DNA of 64,000 nt from Sinotaia quadrata (GCA_028829895.1 CM054180.1:104816635-104880634); one strand, 5' to 3'; positions 43,701 through 54,674 are shown, counted from the stretch's first letter. The notes: generated by a model not told the origin, from the letters alone. Numbers and translations: made by a program.

Positions 43701-46700
43701 GTGATTACGATATTCAATTGGTCAAATTTGCATGTAGGAAATAATATACGTACGTTATTCAATTAGTCAAATTTTGCATGTAGAAAATAATGTGCGTACG
43801 TTATTCAATTGGTCAAATTTTGCATATAGGAAATAATATGCGTACGTTATTCAATTGGTCAAATTTTGCATGTAGGAACATTAATGAATTGATCAAATTT
43901 ACATCACTGTTATCAGTGAAGAGGTCAATTACTCGGTCTGTCAGGAAGTTGAAGAGTTTCCATTGTTTTAAATTTATCATTTGCCTTTTTAACAAATGTG
44001 ATAACTATTTATCAAAAGTATTTATTTCTCTTTCTTTCTCTCTGTTTTCCTTCCTTCCTTCCTTCCTTTCTAATTCTCTCCATTATGGGGTTATATTTTT
44101 GTAGGGGAAAATAATCCATACACCATAAATCTTCTCACGAAACAGGTCGCTGTCCTCCACAGTTTTCCTCAGCTGTTCCATCTCCTCCTGGTCGAAGAAG
44201 CCCCTAGGAAAAGGAAATTGGTCAGACCAGAGAAAGCAGCGAAGACAGAAAACATAGGAAGTTTCAGAACACATGTATACAGGTAAGACCAGAAAAATTC
44301 ATATAAGATAAGAAAATACTTTTCAGGGAGCTGTTGCGACTGAGGGGAAATATGCGTCACAAAATCTAACTTTCCTCAAGCAAAGTTTAACATACACGAT
44401 AGAAAAGGAATAATCGACTTCTGAAAAGTTTGCAATAAATGGGAGGGTGGGGGAATAAAAACCCCAAATAAAACAAAGCCAAGCAGCACAGTGTCTTTAA
44501 AACTACTTTGTCGATGTCTTTGGACTTTTATTTTCTAATTTTAATCTTTTTTGAAATCGTTGAAAAAAACAACAACAAAACCCTCGAAGCCCGCCATTCT
44601 GGCGTACACTACTGGCAGATTTGAATCTCAGGCTGGCAATCTTGACAATCTAGACGTGATAGCAAAACCGTTAATCTCCCCCCCCCCTCCGTTATTATGA
44701 AAATTCAATCTCTTTGTACGGTTGTAAGATGTCTGGATCTTTATATCCTATCCCTTCTTTGCTACACAGTTACTCGTATTTAACGAGCATTTTCTGCAGT
44801 CATTATACTGTTTTATATTTGCTCAAGTTATTGGACGGTGATATACTTCTCGCTCGTATTCTTTTTGTATTCATCATCTTCACCACAATCAAATGTTAGT
44901 AATATATTGACCTAAGAGAATACATCATTTCCCCTAAATTTCGGTGATGCGTTGACCTAAAAGAAATACTTTATGTATTTAAATCTCGGTAACGCATTGA
45001 CATTTAAAAAAGTATCCACCAAATTAATTAAAAAGATTAATTATCTGAAAATGATTGCGCACTGCTAGGCTTGCGCTAAGTTCAGAGGTCACGACGAGAC
45101 ACGAGACGACAGATAAGTAGCTGACGGGTTATTAAGAGAAGTCCAAGAAATTCTGATTAAATCACACGGTTTTACTTGGCAAGATTAACCTGTTTTCTGC
45201 TGAGATCAATGTATTATTTCTTCTTTAATTATGGGGAAAGCCGATTTCGCGTTGGGTTAAGGGGGTTATGGAATGGATAAGGGAGGAAGGGACTATCTCA
45301 ACTACGTTTATTGTCGTCAGTTGTAGGCTCAGTCCGGCTCTACCACGCAAATCCCGGACTTCAAGTAGGGTCCGTCTGGTGATCAAGTCCAGGTTCTTTG
45401 TTATCTACAGAATCAAGGACAGTCCAAGGCGCACAACCCATACTGATGTTAATGTCCTTACTGCCATCAGTCTCCCCTTGTCTGTATATTGTCTATGCCT
45501 GCATCAGTTTCCCATTGTCTGTATATTGTCTGTGCCTGCATTGGTCTCCCCTTGTCTGTATGTTGTCTGTGCCTGCATTGGTCTCCCCTTGTCTGTATGT
45601 TGTCTGTGCCTGCATTGGTCTCCCCTTGTCTGTATGTTGTCTGTGTCTGCATTGGTCTCCCCTTGTCTGTATTTTGTCTGAGCCTGCATTGGTCTCCCCT
45701 TGTCTGTATGATGTTCGCGCCTGCATTGGTCTCCCCTTGTGTGTTGTCCGTGTTAATATTGGTCTCCTCCCATCTATGTACTGATCAGTATTCATTCTTT
45801 TCATCTTATTTGTTTTTTCATCTTATGAAAGGACCTGTTAAACTGATGTATTTTAATATTAACTATTGGTACATTGTTTGCTTATAAAACTATTTAGAGC
45901 AATTTAGCATCTAAGTTTTAGCTGCTATTTTAAGTGGTTGTAGTTATTGTTGATTAGTCATGCTGGAGTTTTGGTTCTTAAATTTGGGGGTTCTTTAATT
46001 TATTAATTTATTTTTTATGTATTGCTTAACCATTGGTATTTAGGATGTCAACTCAGCATTATCTTAATTGGTTAGTGCAGGAACTTTGGAATTTCAAGGA
46101 CTCTGGTGGGGTAAAGTGGCACCACTATACAGTCAGATGGAAATATATATACTTTTACTACATCAGCACTGTCATTATTGGATCATCAGTCATGAGGTTA
46201 AAGTCATGTGAAAATAGAACCTATGATATACTGTCAAAACATTTTTTAATTGTTACACGCACATCACAATTTTTGCTCAATAAATACGTGTTGGTAAAAT
46301 TCCTACTATGTAAAGTGCTGGGTCGTCTGCTGGCTCTGAAGCCAACATGTGCACTGGCTGGTTTGGAAGGTGGCATGTACACTGTTCAACATCATTGCTC
46401 GACCTGGCTTACTCCATTCTTAATTGCAACTCAGGAGGAACTACTCTGAATATATCCATGTTTAAATGGATTTATCCACTATCTCACACATTCTTATTTC
46501 AGTTTGACATATCTGAATATGTTTAGTGCACAGTCTATTCAAGGTTGGAATATATCTCCCTGAACCTCTTTTAAGCCAAGGTCATTTATATGTCGCCTTA
46601 TCAAGTGTTCTACTGTACTGTCATGTCAAAATTAAATTATTGACAGATCTGAACACGGAAAACTGATGAATGGTAATGATTTAACATTCACTAAAAATGT

Positions 46701-49700
46701 TGTTTACAAACAAATATTTTCCATGTAAGTACATGACAAAGCTAATATGATTGTGACTTAATGAAATCCAACAAATCAAAAATTAAAATAGAAACACCTG
46801 CAGATATTGGTCCCATTGAATGACAGGATTATTTCTAGTGAAGACCTAACTGCCCAAGTGAATGATTAAATTCAGCACACCTATATTACAACTGCTGTTA
46901 GTGTCTGCCACAACGGCTGTTCGGATTTTGCTAGTGATGTCGTTGGCTTAATGGGGGCCTAAGCAACTTGGACGTCATCAATGTTCATCCAGGCATTTAT
47001 TACGTCATTTATTTCTTAACTTCATTTATACTTGCTTGTTCCTTGTTTGTTCATCTAATAAATTGATAATATTCTAATTGATAACTTGATAATAAATATT
47101 CTAATTGATAACTTGATAATAAATATTCTAATTGATAACTTGATAATGATCAAAACATAACCACGGTCATTGTAACCCTTGCTTACTTGATCAAAATGTA
47201 GCCATGGTCATTGTAACACTTGGCCATTTCATCTGTCAGCTCAAAATTCCGAGGATCACACTCAAAAACTGAAAAAAAAAATTAAAAGCGATTTAAAACA
47301 AAATTATTTTTGCTCACTATCAGAAAACAGTACAGCAGTAGAAAAAACAAAACTAACAATAAGTTTAACAAACAAAGCCTGGTTAATTTTTTATCACTTA
47401 ATTTAGACATGAGAATCTATTTCTAAAGAGAGCTATTTAAACTATGTTTCAAACGCAGAATGAAACGAATTAATAGTGACAAGCCAGTTAAAAGGGAGGT
47501 AATACTTTCAGTCTCGAAACAAATTGGGCCCACTGTTTCAGCCTGAGTTTATAAATAAACCCGATCAAGGTCATATCAGATACCTATCAGAAAAAGGGTT
47601 GGAAGCAGACAAGGTCATTGTCTTGGATGACTATCGTTGTTTTACTGTCACGATGAGATAATGACTATTAATATCACCATGTTGGACAGTCATTCTTCCA
47701 TTTTGCCAGAGAGAACATGCTTACATGATTTTACTGTCTGAAGGAACTAATTTAATTTTACTGTCATGGAGGACAAGTTTCAAAGTACTGTCCCTGTGAC
47801 TGTGAGCTAATGTAAGTTTTTAAACACTGTTTTAAAACTCAAATAAACTAATATCAGTTTATCGTCACAGGGAACTAATACCATTTTACTGTTACAGTGA
47901 GCTATACATATAACAAGAACTGATACCATTATACTGTTACAGTGAACTATAAATATAACGAGAACTGATAGCATTTTACAGTCACGGGGGACTTACCATA
48001 TGATGTGGTTAAGTCACAGCGGACTTAACCATTTTACTGTCACGGTGAACTAATATAATTTACTTTCACAAACTACCATCATTTCATCGCCACAGTGAAC
48101 TAACATACTTTAATTGCCATGCAGGGGGCTACCATGATTAAATTAGTGTGTCACTGCAGACTTAACGATTTTACTGTCACAGATAATTAATAAGTTTACC
48201 AGCACTTGAGAAAATTAATCTTCCTCCTTCTACTAATTAATTTGAACTTAATATTTCCGTTTTAGGCGCTGTAAGAAGACTCTGACATACATGTTATCTG
48301 CAAAATAAATAATATATTAACGTAAAAACACAGTTTACTTACTACAACGAACGGATGACCACAAGCACAGATGACCTGTAAATGCAGGTACTAAAGATTC
48401 AATAATTAGAGAGAGAGAATAAGTAAAATTGTAAATTAAAAAAATCCCATTCATCAACGTACGGGGAGTATCATACAGCTTTACTGTGAAGGAGAATTAA
48501 TAAGTATATTTTTTAACCTTGTGGGACTATCATCAATTAATGGAAAACTGACACACTTTTATCGTCGCTGAGAATTAATATGATTTACTTTGTCACGGCG
48601 ACACACCTTTATATTGTCACGAAAATACACACGTAATGATAAACGTCAAAGACTGTAAAGGCGCAAAAGGTGGTTTCGACCCCCCCCCCCCACACACACA
48701 CACACAAACACACTGTTTCCATAGATCCTGCTGCTCGAAGGAAACAATACTGTTTTTAAAAAATGCTTAGGGCTGCAACTAGAGAGTAGATAAAATGTCG
48801 TGTCTGTAATGCGAGCACTTTGAAGAGTTGCGCTACTAAAAAGATTTGTGCACCACCATCTGTTTGAGAGCAGTAGCCTATACGCGTGTGGTGATTGGTG
48901 AAAGTCTATAGATAAGCATACATGGAGACTTAGCGGTGACAGCTTTGATGTTCTGTACGTTTGAAATTTGCGCGCAGAAGACTTAATAAAACGAGTACAA
49001 GATGCGTCACAGTTGAGAAAGACGTGCGGCTCGTGCGAGAACGGACGAGTCGAGGAGTCAGAGTAGGTCAAGTGCGATTGCCTTTTATCAGGTCTGTCTG
49101 TACAGTCTCTTAATTAGTTTTCGTACTGAGACAACTACAACAGAATCTAGGCTATCGCAGACGACTTCCAGGCGATAGTGATGGTTACCAGATGTACGAT
49201 CTGATATAACTTTGCGTTTTCCAATGCAAGGGACAAAAAGTAAAGAGTAAAGAGAAACTTTTTGTTAACTGATCTTTAGCGTAGGGCGCAAACTTCTATC
49301 TCCCCTCCGTTCCCCACCCCCAGCTCGTCCTTACATGGATTAAATATGGAGTTGGAAAAATATCTTTCTTACTGCAGCATTAGTACTGTTTGTATATTAG
49401 ATTTATTTTCTGTCGTCCTGCATATGTATTGTGCCATTAGTACTGATTAAAATCGTATTTGTAAATATTAGAAGAGTATTCGTTATGAACAAACCAATGT
49501 CTTTGTTGATGCCCACAGAAAACTCATTGTCAAATCTATCAAAATATCCAAGCCTACAACACCCCCCCCCCACACTACAAACACACACACACACTGACTA
49601 TGCCCAAAACCCCTAATGTCTAAGTTTACAAAAAGCCCCCCCCCCCCCCCCCGCTGTCTAAAGTTACAAATTTACAAATACACAATGTGAGGAAAGAAGT

Positions 49701-50315
49701 CAACGAAAAACAATATGCCTGCAAAATCCACAATGCCTAGGTTTACAAAATCTCCCACTGTCTAAGCCAACAAACTCCACAGTATCTAAGTTTTAAAAAA
49801 TCCACTGTCTGAACCTATACAACCCCTACTGACTATGTCTACAAAACTCTCAATGTCTAAGTTAAAAAAAAAATACTGCTTAATTTTTACAAAATCCTCC
49901 AACCTCCAACATATCACAAATGTCTGAACGCGCATACTCTTCCCCCCCCCCCCTCACCAATTGCTTTATGCCGAGAGACAATACAGTGCCTAGGCCTCCT
50001 AAACCCTTATTTTGTAAGCTTTGAAAGCCCCTCACTGTCTATGGCTTCAAGAAAACTCAACATCTATGCCTTCAGAAAACGCAGTGTTGAATCTTAGAGG
50101 CCTCAGAAAACCCAGTATTTAAGCTTACAAAATGCAATGTCCACGTGTACAAAAGATTCTGTTTATGTTTTCTACAAGGTAAAAAATATATGTGTACAAA
50201 AAACGTACACGTACTTTTGACTTTATGAAGGAATACAAAGTAGAAATGTCTATCTGCAGGAAACAAAATTCAACGTATATGCATGGGAAAATGACATACC
50301 ATCAGCTGAAGCCAT
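34202..50315 (-). CDS. PhyH-family Fe(II)/2-oxoglutarate dioxygenase, 9 coding exons
   Basis: Exons on the - strand: 50315-50300, 47268-47187, 44203-44122, 41938-41828, 40154-40063, 38911-38821, 37571-37442, 35800-35649, 34318-34202. All introns are GT-AG and phases (1,2,0,0,2,0,1,0) match, giving 873 nt, 290 aa. Seen: the double-stranded beta-helix iron site His124-x-Asp126 in WHQDYGYW and distal His213 in NLFHSSGNN, with Arg224 eleven residues later as the 2-oxoglutarate ligand; also [10 protein letters not shown] and [10 protein letters not shown], typical of the family. Family members hydroxylate small molecules or acyl-CoAs with O2 and 2-oxoglutarate. This subgroup resembles proteins often labelled L-proline trans-4-hydroxylase-like; the substrate cannot be read from sequence. 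There is no signal peptide, and the C-terminus is not an obvious peroxisomal SKL signal. The reading frame is intact even though the introns are full of repeats. Confidence 0.92.
34515..34815. repeat. Two adjacent short tandem repeats
   Basis: First a duplication of CTTTATGTGGGTGTAGGCCT...ACAGACGTCGC (34513-34613). Then three to four copies of a 31-bp unit with TTTTTCATACATAGACATTT (34720-34806). Confidence 0.85.
35270..35455. repeat. 58-bp tandem repeat, about 3 copies, PhyH intron 8
   Basis: Copies contain GTTCATACTGTTTGATGTGG and AAAGAAGAGAGTGTG; the last copy is shorter. Confidence 0.92.
35649..35800 (-). CDS. PhyH-like gene coding exon 8 (distal His and Arg)
   Basis: Acceptor TTTGCAG, donor AAG|GTAAGA. 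Encodes [35 protein letters not shown] and [11 protein letters not shown]; includes His213 and Arg224. A 31-bp tandem array begins 35 bp upstream of the acceptor. Confidence 0.94.
35838..36440. repeat. 31-bp tandem array, about 19 copies, PhyH intron 7
   Basis: Unit: GCGCACATATTAATACTGCT then ATGTTGATAAT. Copies are almost identical, with a few C/G and T/C variants recurring at intervals. The array ends in degenerate GCGCACACATTG copies and begins 35 bp from the exon 8 acceptor. Confidence 0.97.
36480..37412. pseudogene. Rearranged hAT transposase remnant (ZBED5/SCAND3-like)
   Basis: The - strand at about 36500-36620 reads [20 protein letters not shown], the catalytic-domain motif of this hAT group. 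The + strand then continues the protein: [19 protein letters not shown] (36690+), [20 protein letters not shown] (36858+), [20 protein letters not shown] (37000+) and [10 protein letters not shown]. Frameshifts and stops break it. Near 37345-37410, GCGGCCCTT and AAGGTTAGGGATTA resemble the hAT 3' end. One internal piece is therefore inverted relative to the rest. Confidence 0.8.
37442..37571 (-). CDS. PhyH-like gene coding exon 7
   Basis: Acceptor AATGCAG, donor CCCG|GTAAGT (phase 1). Encodes [13 protein letters not shown] and the variable Cys/His-rich stretch up to KYVEMDP. Confidence 0.92.
37675..38045. repeat. Tandem repeat of about 51-59 bp, 7 copies, PhyH intron 6
   Basis: Copies share GGTAACAGAGGCTCAGATTA, AACACGTTTTG and AAAAGATATT, with unequal spacers. 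Confidence 0.93.
38075..38400. repeat. 24-bp minisatellite, about 13 copies, PhyH intron 6
   Basis: Unit: GAATGGTATTTTTGAAGTGT then TGAC; edge copies are degenerate, the central six identical. It directly abuts the preceding 51-59-bp array. Confidence 0.96.
38821..38911 (-). CDS. PhyH-like gene coding exon 6
   Basis: Acceptor CTGACAG, donor GAG|GTTGGT. Encodes [20 protein letters not shown] and the turn KINGCLE. It is too short to stand out as an open frame but is required by phase and by family alignment. Confidence 0.9.
39082..39152. repeat. (ATCT)n microsatellite
   Basis: About 17 tetranucleotide units in PhyH intron 5. Confidence 0.98.
40063..40154 (-). CDS. PhyH-like gene coding exon 5 (HxD motif)
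   Basis: Acceptor CCAACAG, donor GG|GTAAGC (phase 2). Encodes [14 protein letters not shown] and HIWHQDYG, which holds iron ligands His124 and Asp126. Confidence 0.93.
40256..40790. repeat. CA-rich low-complexity region with a pure (CA)n core
   Basis: Lies upstream (in gene orientation) of exon 5. It has mixed ACAC/ATAT motifs throughout and a pure (CA)n run at about 40637-40708. Confidence 0.95.
41320..41550. repeat. 50-bp tandem repeat, about 4.5 copies, PhyH intron 4
   Basis: Unit contains CCAACGGGATGGCCTCAAAC and TAACGTAAATAGAACGCG; copies are nearly identical, and only the first and last differ. Confidence 0.96.
41828..41938 (-). CDS. PhyH-like gene coding exon 4
   Basis: Acceptor ATTTAG (preceded by an AAT-type repeat), donor AAG|GTATTC. 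Encodes 37 residues with [14 protein letters not shown] and the [10 protein letters not shown] helix. Confidence 0.92.
41990..42095 (+). mobile_element. tRNA-like SINE head
   Basis: An A-box TAGTCCAGTGG (41999-42009) in a tRNA-like GATAGTCCAGTGGTTAGAG context and a B-box-like GCTTCAAATCC (42080-42090). The boxes are farther apart than in a true tRNA, and an (AAT)n tract adjoins. Read as a SINE derived from a tRNA. Confidence 0.55.
42240..43560 (+). pseudogene. Decayed non-LTR retrotransposon ORF2 (RT to C-terminus)
   Basis: Ordered motifs on the + strand, interrupted by stops and frameshifts: [46 protein letters not shown], a YMDDL-type active site (TACATGGATGATCTCAAG near 42871), then [20 protein letters not shown] and a [11 protein letters not shown]-terminal region. 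This is a LINE reverse transcriptase of the kind widespread in marine invertebrates. It lies in PhyH intron 3, antisense to the gene. Confidence 0.88.
43645..43885. repeat. 46-bp tandem repeat, about 5 copies
   Basis: Unit: GTACGTTATTCAATTGGTCA, AATTTTGCATGTAG and GAAATAAT. It begins just after the LINE C-terminal remnant in PhyH intron 3. Confidence 0.93.
44122..44203 (-). CDS. PhyH-like gene coding exon 3
   Basis: Acceptor TTCCTAG, donor GGT|GTATGG (phase 0). Encodes [15 protein letters not shown] through REKIYG. The alternative donor two bases upstream would put the next exon out of frame. Confidence 0.9.
45465..45775. repeat. 37-bp tandem array, about 8 copies, PhyH intron 2
   Basis: Unit: GCCTGCATTGGTCTCCCCTT then GTCTGTATGTTGTCTGT. 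Because 37 is not a multiple of 3 and the unit has no stop, all + frames stay open through the array. Confidence 0.95.
45776..47080. other. Intronic DNA, PhyH intron 2
   Basis: AT-rich. The 138-codon open frame at 46033-46449 has no recognisable domain and the wrong strand for the host gene; nothing supports it as a gene. Confidence 0.5.
47068..47150. repeat. 27-bp repeat, 3 copies
   Basis: CTAATTGATAACTTGATAAT followed by AAATATT, repeated just downstream of exon 2. Confidence 0.9.
47187..47268 (-). CDS. PhyH-like gene coding exon 2
   Basis: Acceptor T9-CAG, donor AA|GTAAGC (phase 2). Encodes [17 protein letters not shown] and YNDHGYILI, the helical N-terminus that leads into the first core strand. 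Confidence 0.9.
47630..48610. repeat. Degenerate repeat rich in TTTTACTGTCACxGTGAACTAAT
   Basis: About 18 diverged copies of a 40-50-bp motif around TTTTACTGTCAC and GAACTAATA, in PhyH intron 1. Confidence 0.75.
48611..49600. other. PhyH intron 1, no features
   Basis: Contains C-runs (48681-48690, 49561-49570) and short CA tracts. A 141-codon open frame on the - strand (48646-49071) shows no domain and ends in CA-repeat-derived Cys/Val, so it is not called. Confidence 0.5.
49605..50130. repeat. Degenerate repeat of about 30-45 bp
   Basis: Many diverged copies of (C)ACTGTCTAAGTTTACAAAA with C-rich spacers, including pure C-runs at 49637-49652 and 49942-49953. Confidence 0.7.
50300..50315 (-). 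CDS. PhyH-like gene coding exon 1 (16 nt)
   Basis: The start codon sits in an excellent context (ACCACCATGG). Only MASAD plus one base is encoded before the donor G|GTATGT. Phase 1 is exactly what exon 2 needs (it opens with TT, completing Val6). The tiny size makes it easy to miss. Confidence 0.75.
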
Positions 50316-50399
50316 GGTGGTTCAAACCTTTTCACCTCCAGAGAGCTGCAACTTTAAAACAACGTAGATCACAAAGCGTCCCCTTAACTCGGGTTTTGA

Positions 50400-50406
50400 A
50401 TTTATA
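50400..50406 (-). promoter_or_regulatory. TATA box of the PhyH-like gene
   Basis: TATAAAT on the - strand, about 85 nt upstream of the start codon. This would place the transcription start near 50375 and give a 5' UTR of about 60 nt with no upstream ATG. Confidence 0.5.
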
Positions 50407-50455
50407 CAACATGCTCTGGAGATAAGAAGAGATATGGTGATTGTCCTTGACACAC

Positions 50456-53400
50456 AAAACCCCGCGTTATTCGCACACGTGCGTATCTTATGTTGTTTGA
50501 TTTTTAAAAAAAAAAAATATAAACGGTAATAGTCAGTCCCCAATTGTGAAGCGGGTGCGCACACACTCTCTGAAACACGAATCCATACACACACTTTTTC
50601 ATGCACACACACATACGCACACACATACGCACACACACACACACGCGCGCGCGCACACATACGCACGCACGCACACGCACCATAAAGAATGATAGGTGAC
50701 TCGCAAAGACTCAACTTTTTGAATTGTGTACATTTTTACTTATGTTCTTTGCTCACGTTTTTTTTCTCTATTTAGTTGTGTGACGCCAAATCCACTTTAG
50801 TTATCGGTTATTATTATTATTTAATCATCAGTAAGTAATTACATTTGAGGAAAATCCTAATTTTATGTTATTAACAATTCTCCAGAAGACACCACTCGTC
50901 TCTCACTTGGCGGATATGAGGGCGCTGTAAACGTTTTCTCTCTTCCACAAAGTTAAGGACAAACATTTACTATTATACAATATTTCCATAGCTGGAAACC
51001 TTCTTACCAAAGGAGAAGACAATCCATCTTTATTCTATATTTAGCAAGTCTCTATCCACCTATCGTCTCTCCACCATATGGTATCAATATATATATAAGA
51101 ATGTCAATAAATTTAAAAATACATTTATTAAATCAACAATCAAATATACATCATTTGAATATAATCCAAGAGTGTTGACATTTACATCACTTCACAACAA
51201 TGTTTCAATTAATGCTGGACAATCATTCAGTTTATCCTAGCATAGACATTAGCAGTCAATTAATATAAATATATAATCAAGATCATAGATATCATCATGG
51301 AAATGAGGGTAGAGTTTCAGAGAAATAATGAAAGTCAAATGCTCATAACCTTATCAAAGATGGTGGCTGTCACTGGCATGTGTTTCACAATCACCGGGTT
51401 TGCAATAAGTTACTGTCTTTCTTATTCATGTGACGTCCTCACATGTCTCTTCAAGGCACGTTACACAAGTGTTCCAGAATATTCAATGAACTCACAAAGC
51501 ACACGGTAGAGAATCGTCCTGAATTTCACATGCACTATCAAGCACATCAAGAGGAATTTCACATGCACTATCAAGCACATCAAGAGGAATGTCTAGACTT
51601 TTTGCACATAGTATAGAACACCACCATGAGGAACATTCAAAATAAACTTCTTGAATTCTCTAGATCATACTCAAGCCGCCATTTTTGCTGTATTGGCTCT
51701 GAAACAGAATTCACAGGAATCAACATACAACAGCAACATGTTTTACTAATAATTTGAGGACAACGCAGGATTCACACACTAAAGTGATCAAGCAAGTATT
51801 GTAGTCACTGCTGCTTGGAGCAAAAGGTAAAAGGCGTGCTTTCTCTGCAAAAGTCAAATTAATGCAGGACTAAATTTGAGGCATATTTTATCTCTAACTC
51901 CTTTCTCTCTCATAAACATTGTCAACTTACAAAATCCTGCAACAAGTTTTTTAGCCTGATAGATACACAACGTAAGCAATATAGCATTGATCAAAATTCA
52001 CAAGTATAATGTACAACGTAGTCAAATTAAAGAACATAAAAATAATGGTTTAGTTACAAAAGCATTCTCTAATTCAAATCATAGATCAATAGCAAACATG
52101 TATGTGTTACGTTTCCAGTATTTATTTATAGACCCCGCTTAGAATAATTAAGGACCTTAAAGATAATTTAATTCCTTCTCTCATATCCTATGCAGACTGG
52201 TTGCTCAATTTATCATTTGACTAATTTAAAAGTGTGTCTTGTAGTGCAGACGACAAATTTACAAACTGATAAATTGCGAACGTTAGCTAGATTGAAATCG
52301 TTAAGTTCCTCTAAATTAATATGCATTCGTTATTATCATTCAGCTCATCCGCCCCCATTCAATCTAAGAAGAATCTATAGGTCTATTATGCATAAAAATT
52401 AACTACTAAGAGGTTTAACAATGAAAATAAGATTTAATAAAGTTTTAACAATTTAACAATAATCAAATACGAGCGCGAAAAGTCTATTTCTCAATTCTTT
52501 GCACGTACGTGCGTTATCGTTCTTAAGTGAAGAGATAGCCAATTGTTTCCTTGTGATTATTGAATTCGACTGAGGAATACTCAGCTGTAATGTCCGTATT
52601 CGTCTGGTCTCTTTATCCAGTCCGCCGGTCTATCTCACGGAGTCACTCTAGCGGCGATGCACGTGGCATACAGGAAAAGGTGTCCATTTTATGTCGCTAG
52701 TGAACTTGAGTTTTCAGTGGCGTGGACTCTCGGAATAATAGAACTCACACTTAGAGCTCAACCAGTTCATACCGGTCTTCGGTTGAAGACAAAGACAACT
52801 TGTCCAATTCAAAGATGCGGACAACAAGCAAGGCAAGGTAAAGCAAAACCAAGCCCAAAGATAGAACCGACCTGAAGAAAGTAAACGTGTCCTAATATAG
52901 TTTCTGCTAACACGTTCCCTACTCAAGCACGTTCCAGTTTAAATGCTCTGAATTAGAAATTCGACCTCACCATGTTTCATTTAACAGCATGACGTATGAA
53001 TCATAAAAATAGTTACAACGTTAATTTAATGTTCATACAAAGGGGTAATTCAAACAGCAAAGCGCTTCACAATTTACAATTAAAATTACACGCAATAATT
53101 GAATTACATGAGAAATTCATATCGAGCACAGGCATTCTGGCTCTAGTGAATTAAAAGCAATATAAATTAAAGTTACAATGGAAAAGAGTTACAATAAATT
53201 TATATTCCATAACTTATAGGTTTTCAGTCATTTCTCTGAACCGTGCTCAAGCATATATGGAAATAACATAATACATAGCACAAATACATACATAGTCAAG
53301 ATATACAGAATACAATCAGATAAAAGAAGGTACCTTATGAGAAGTCGAAGTGTATGATTCTCATCTATCTCGTCGGCTGTCGCATGACCCGAGTAGCTTA

Positions 53401-53960
53401 ACGTGGTGACGTGTAGCTAATTGTATCTCGCAGTGAAGGGACGGAAGCGGTTACCGATATTTATAGAAAAGCATAAAGCATATCACGTGACGGATCGCGT
53501 GGTATGTAGTTAGTTCGAGAACCTAGACCGTGGGCCTAAAGTTACATAACGTCTTGACCTGTTCTGGAAGCATCTCGATAGGAGAGAGCTTGAACAAAGG
53601 GTTTTCAAATCTCAATATTTGAGGTAAACAAACAAGTAGGTCACCAAGTCGGACATTTTTATCAGACTGTGACAGTATGAAGTATTCTTTCTTTACCATT
53701 CAGTTCATTCACCAAAAGCTAGTGATCGCCTTTGTGACTGGACTCAAACTCAAAGTGATTAGAATAGACTACTTCTTCAACAAAGAAACTTCCGGTCCAT
53801 CCCCGTTGGATGAGTTGTTATGACCAATTGTAAGACTGTTAGTCAGAAAAACTATTCATCCAGTTGGAACTGGCTTCGATTGCATCAGCAATTTTCTTTT
53901 AGCATATTCTCAACACATGTTATTTACTACAACTCTGACACAAAAAGTACCATCATAAGG
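50456..53960. other. Intergenic DNA upstream of the PhyH-like gene
   Basis: A CA/GC-rich simple region at 50555-50685 is followed by about 3.2 kb of AT-rich DNA. A block at 53340-53660 is less AT-rich and could be part of an unrecognised mobile element. No exon seen. Confidence 0.45.
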
Positions 53961-53962
53961 AG

Positions 53963-54205
53963 TTGTTTCTCGGAGAAATAGCTGACTATCAGTCACTAGA
54001 AAATGGTGTCCCACAGGGGAGTGTCATCAGCCCAGTGCTTTACATCATAATGGTAGCTGAACTAACAAAAGCCATTGGGGATCACAACACCCTTGAGCAG
54101 TTTGCAGATAACACATCATTGTGGGGCAACGTTAGTTATATAAAAAAAAATCATAAAAATATCTTAAATCGAAGGCATACCCCAGATACAAAATTAACTC
54201 AATAA
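53963..54205 (+). pseudogene. Jockey-type reverse transcriptase fragment
   Basis: The frame reads LENGVPQGSVISPVLYIIMV, AELTKAIGDHNTLEQFADNT, SLWG. These are the RT fingers/palm motifs GVPQGSVxSPxLF and FADDTSLW; the active-site FADD is changed to FADN, and only about 65 residues of the domain remain. Confidence 0.85.
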
Positions 54206-54674
54206 CATAACACCCTGGTTCACAAATACTGTTTTAAAATATCAACAATAAAAGCACAAGCCATAATCTTTCAGGTACAGTGCCTGCAATTTCTACTGGC
54301 TAATATGACCCAATGCAGCACTAATACTCAGAAGGTTTAAACCGTTTTGCTTGCTGAATGCAGCATCAATACTGCATAAGGTGAACCGGAAGAAGAAACG
54401 ACTGCGATTTAAAATGAAACTTCGTATTGTTGAAAGGTAACATATGAAAATAAAAACTACAATGAAAAAAGCCAGGGGCTCAGGTATTATTGATCAAGGT
54501 CAAGGAAGACTAGCTAGCGTAAGATTTACAGTGACTTATGGCCCCTTGGAGACACATTAAAGTATATCATTTCATTGCGGCAGGTCGCGATGGAGACAGC
54601 AGACTGCAATTATTTGAAAAAGACGTTTAAGGGCAGCATCCCCACGAATAGCAAGGGCAGTAACTCTATAGAAT

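Noticed and set aside
46033..46449. 138-codon open frame on the + strand
   Set aside because: No family resemblance, antisense in PhyH intron 2, composition not clearly coding.
46525..46622. Second Tigger-like element (CAGTCTATTC ... GTTCTACTGTACTG)
   Set aside because: The right side resembles a Tigger terminus, but the left partner is not complementary and no TA duplication is clear.
48646..49071. 141-codon open frame on the - strand
   Set aside because: No recognisable domain; its C-terminal part is derived from a C-run and CA tract; it lies in PhyH intron 1 without splice or promoter support.
51000..53900. Possible LTR element around 53340-53660
   Set aside because: Composition differs from the flanks, but no paired LTRs, primer-binding site or gag/pol motifs could be found.
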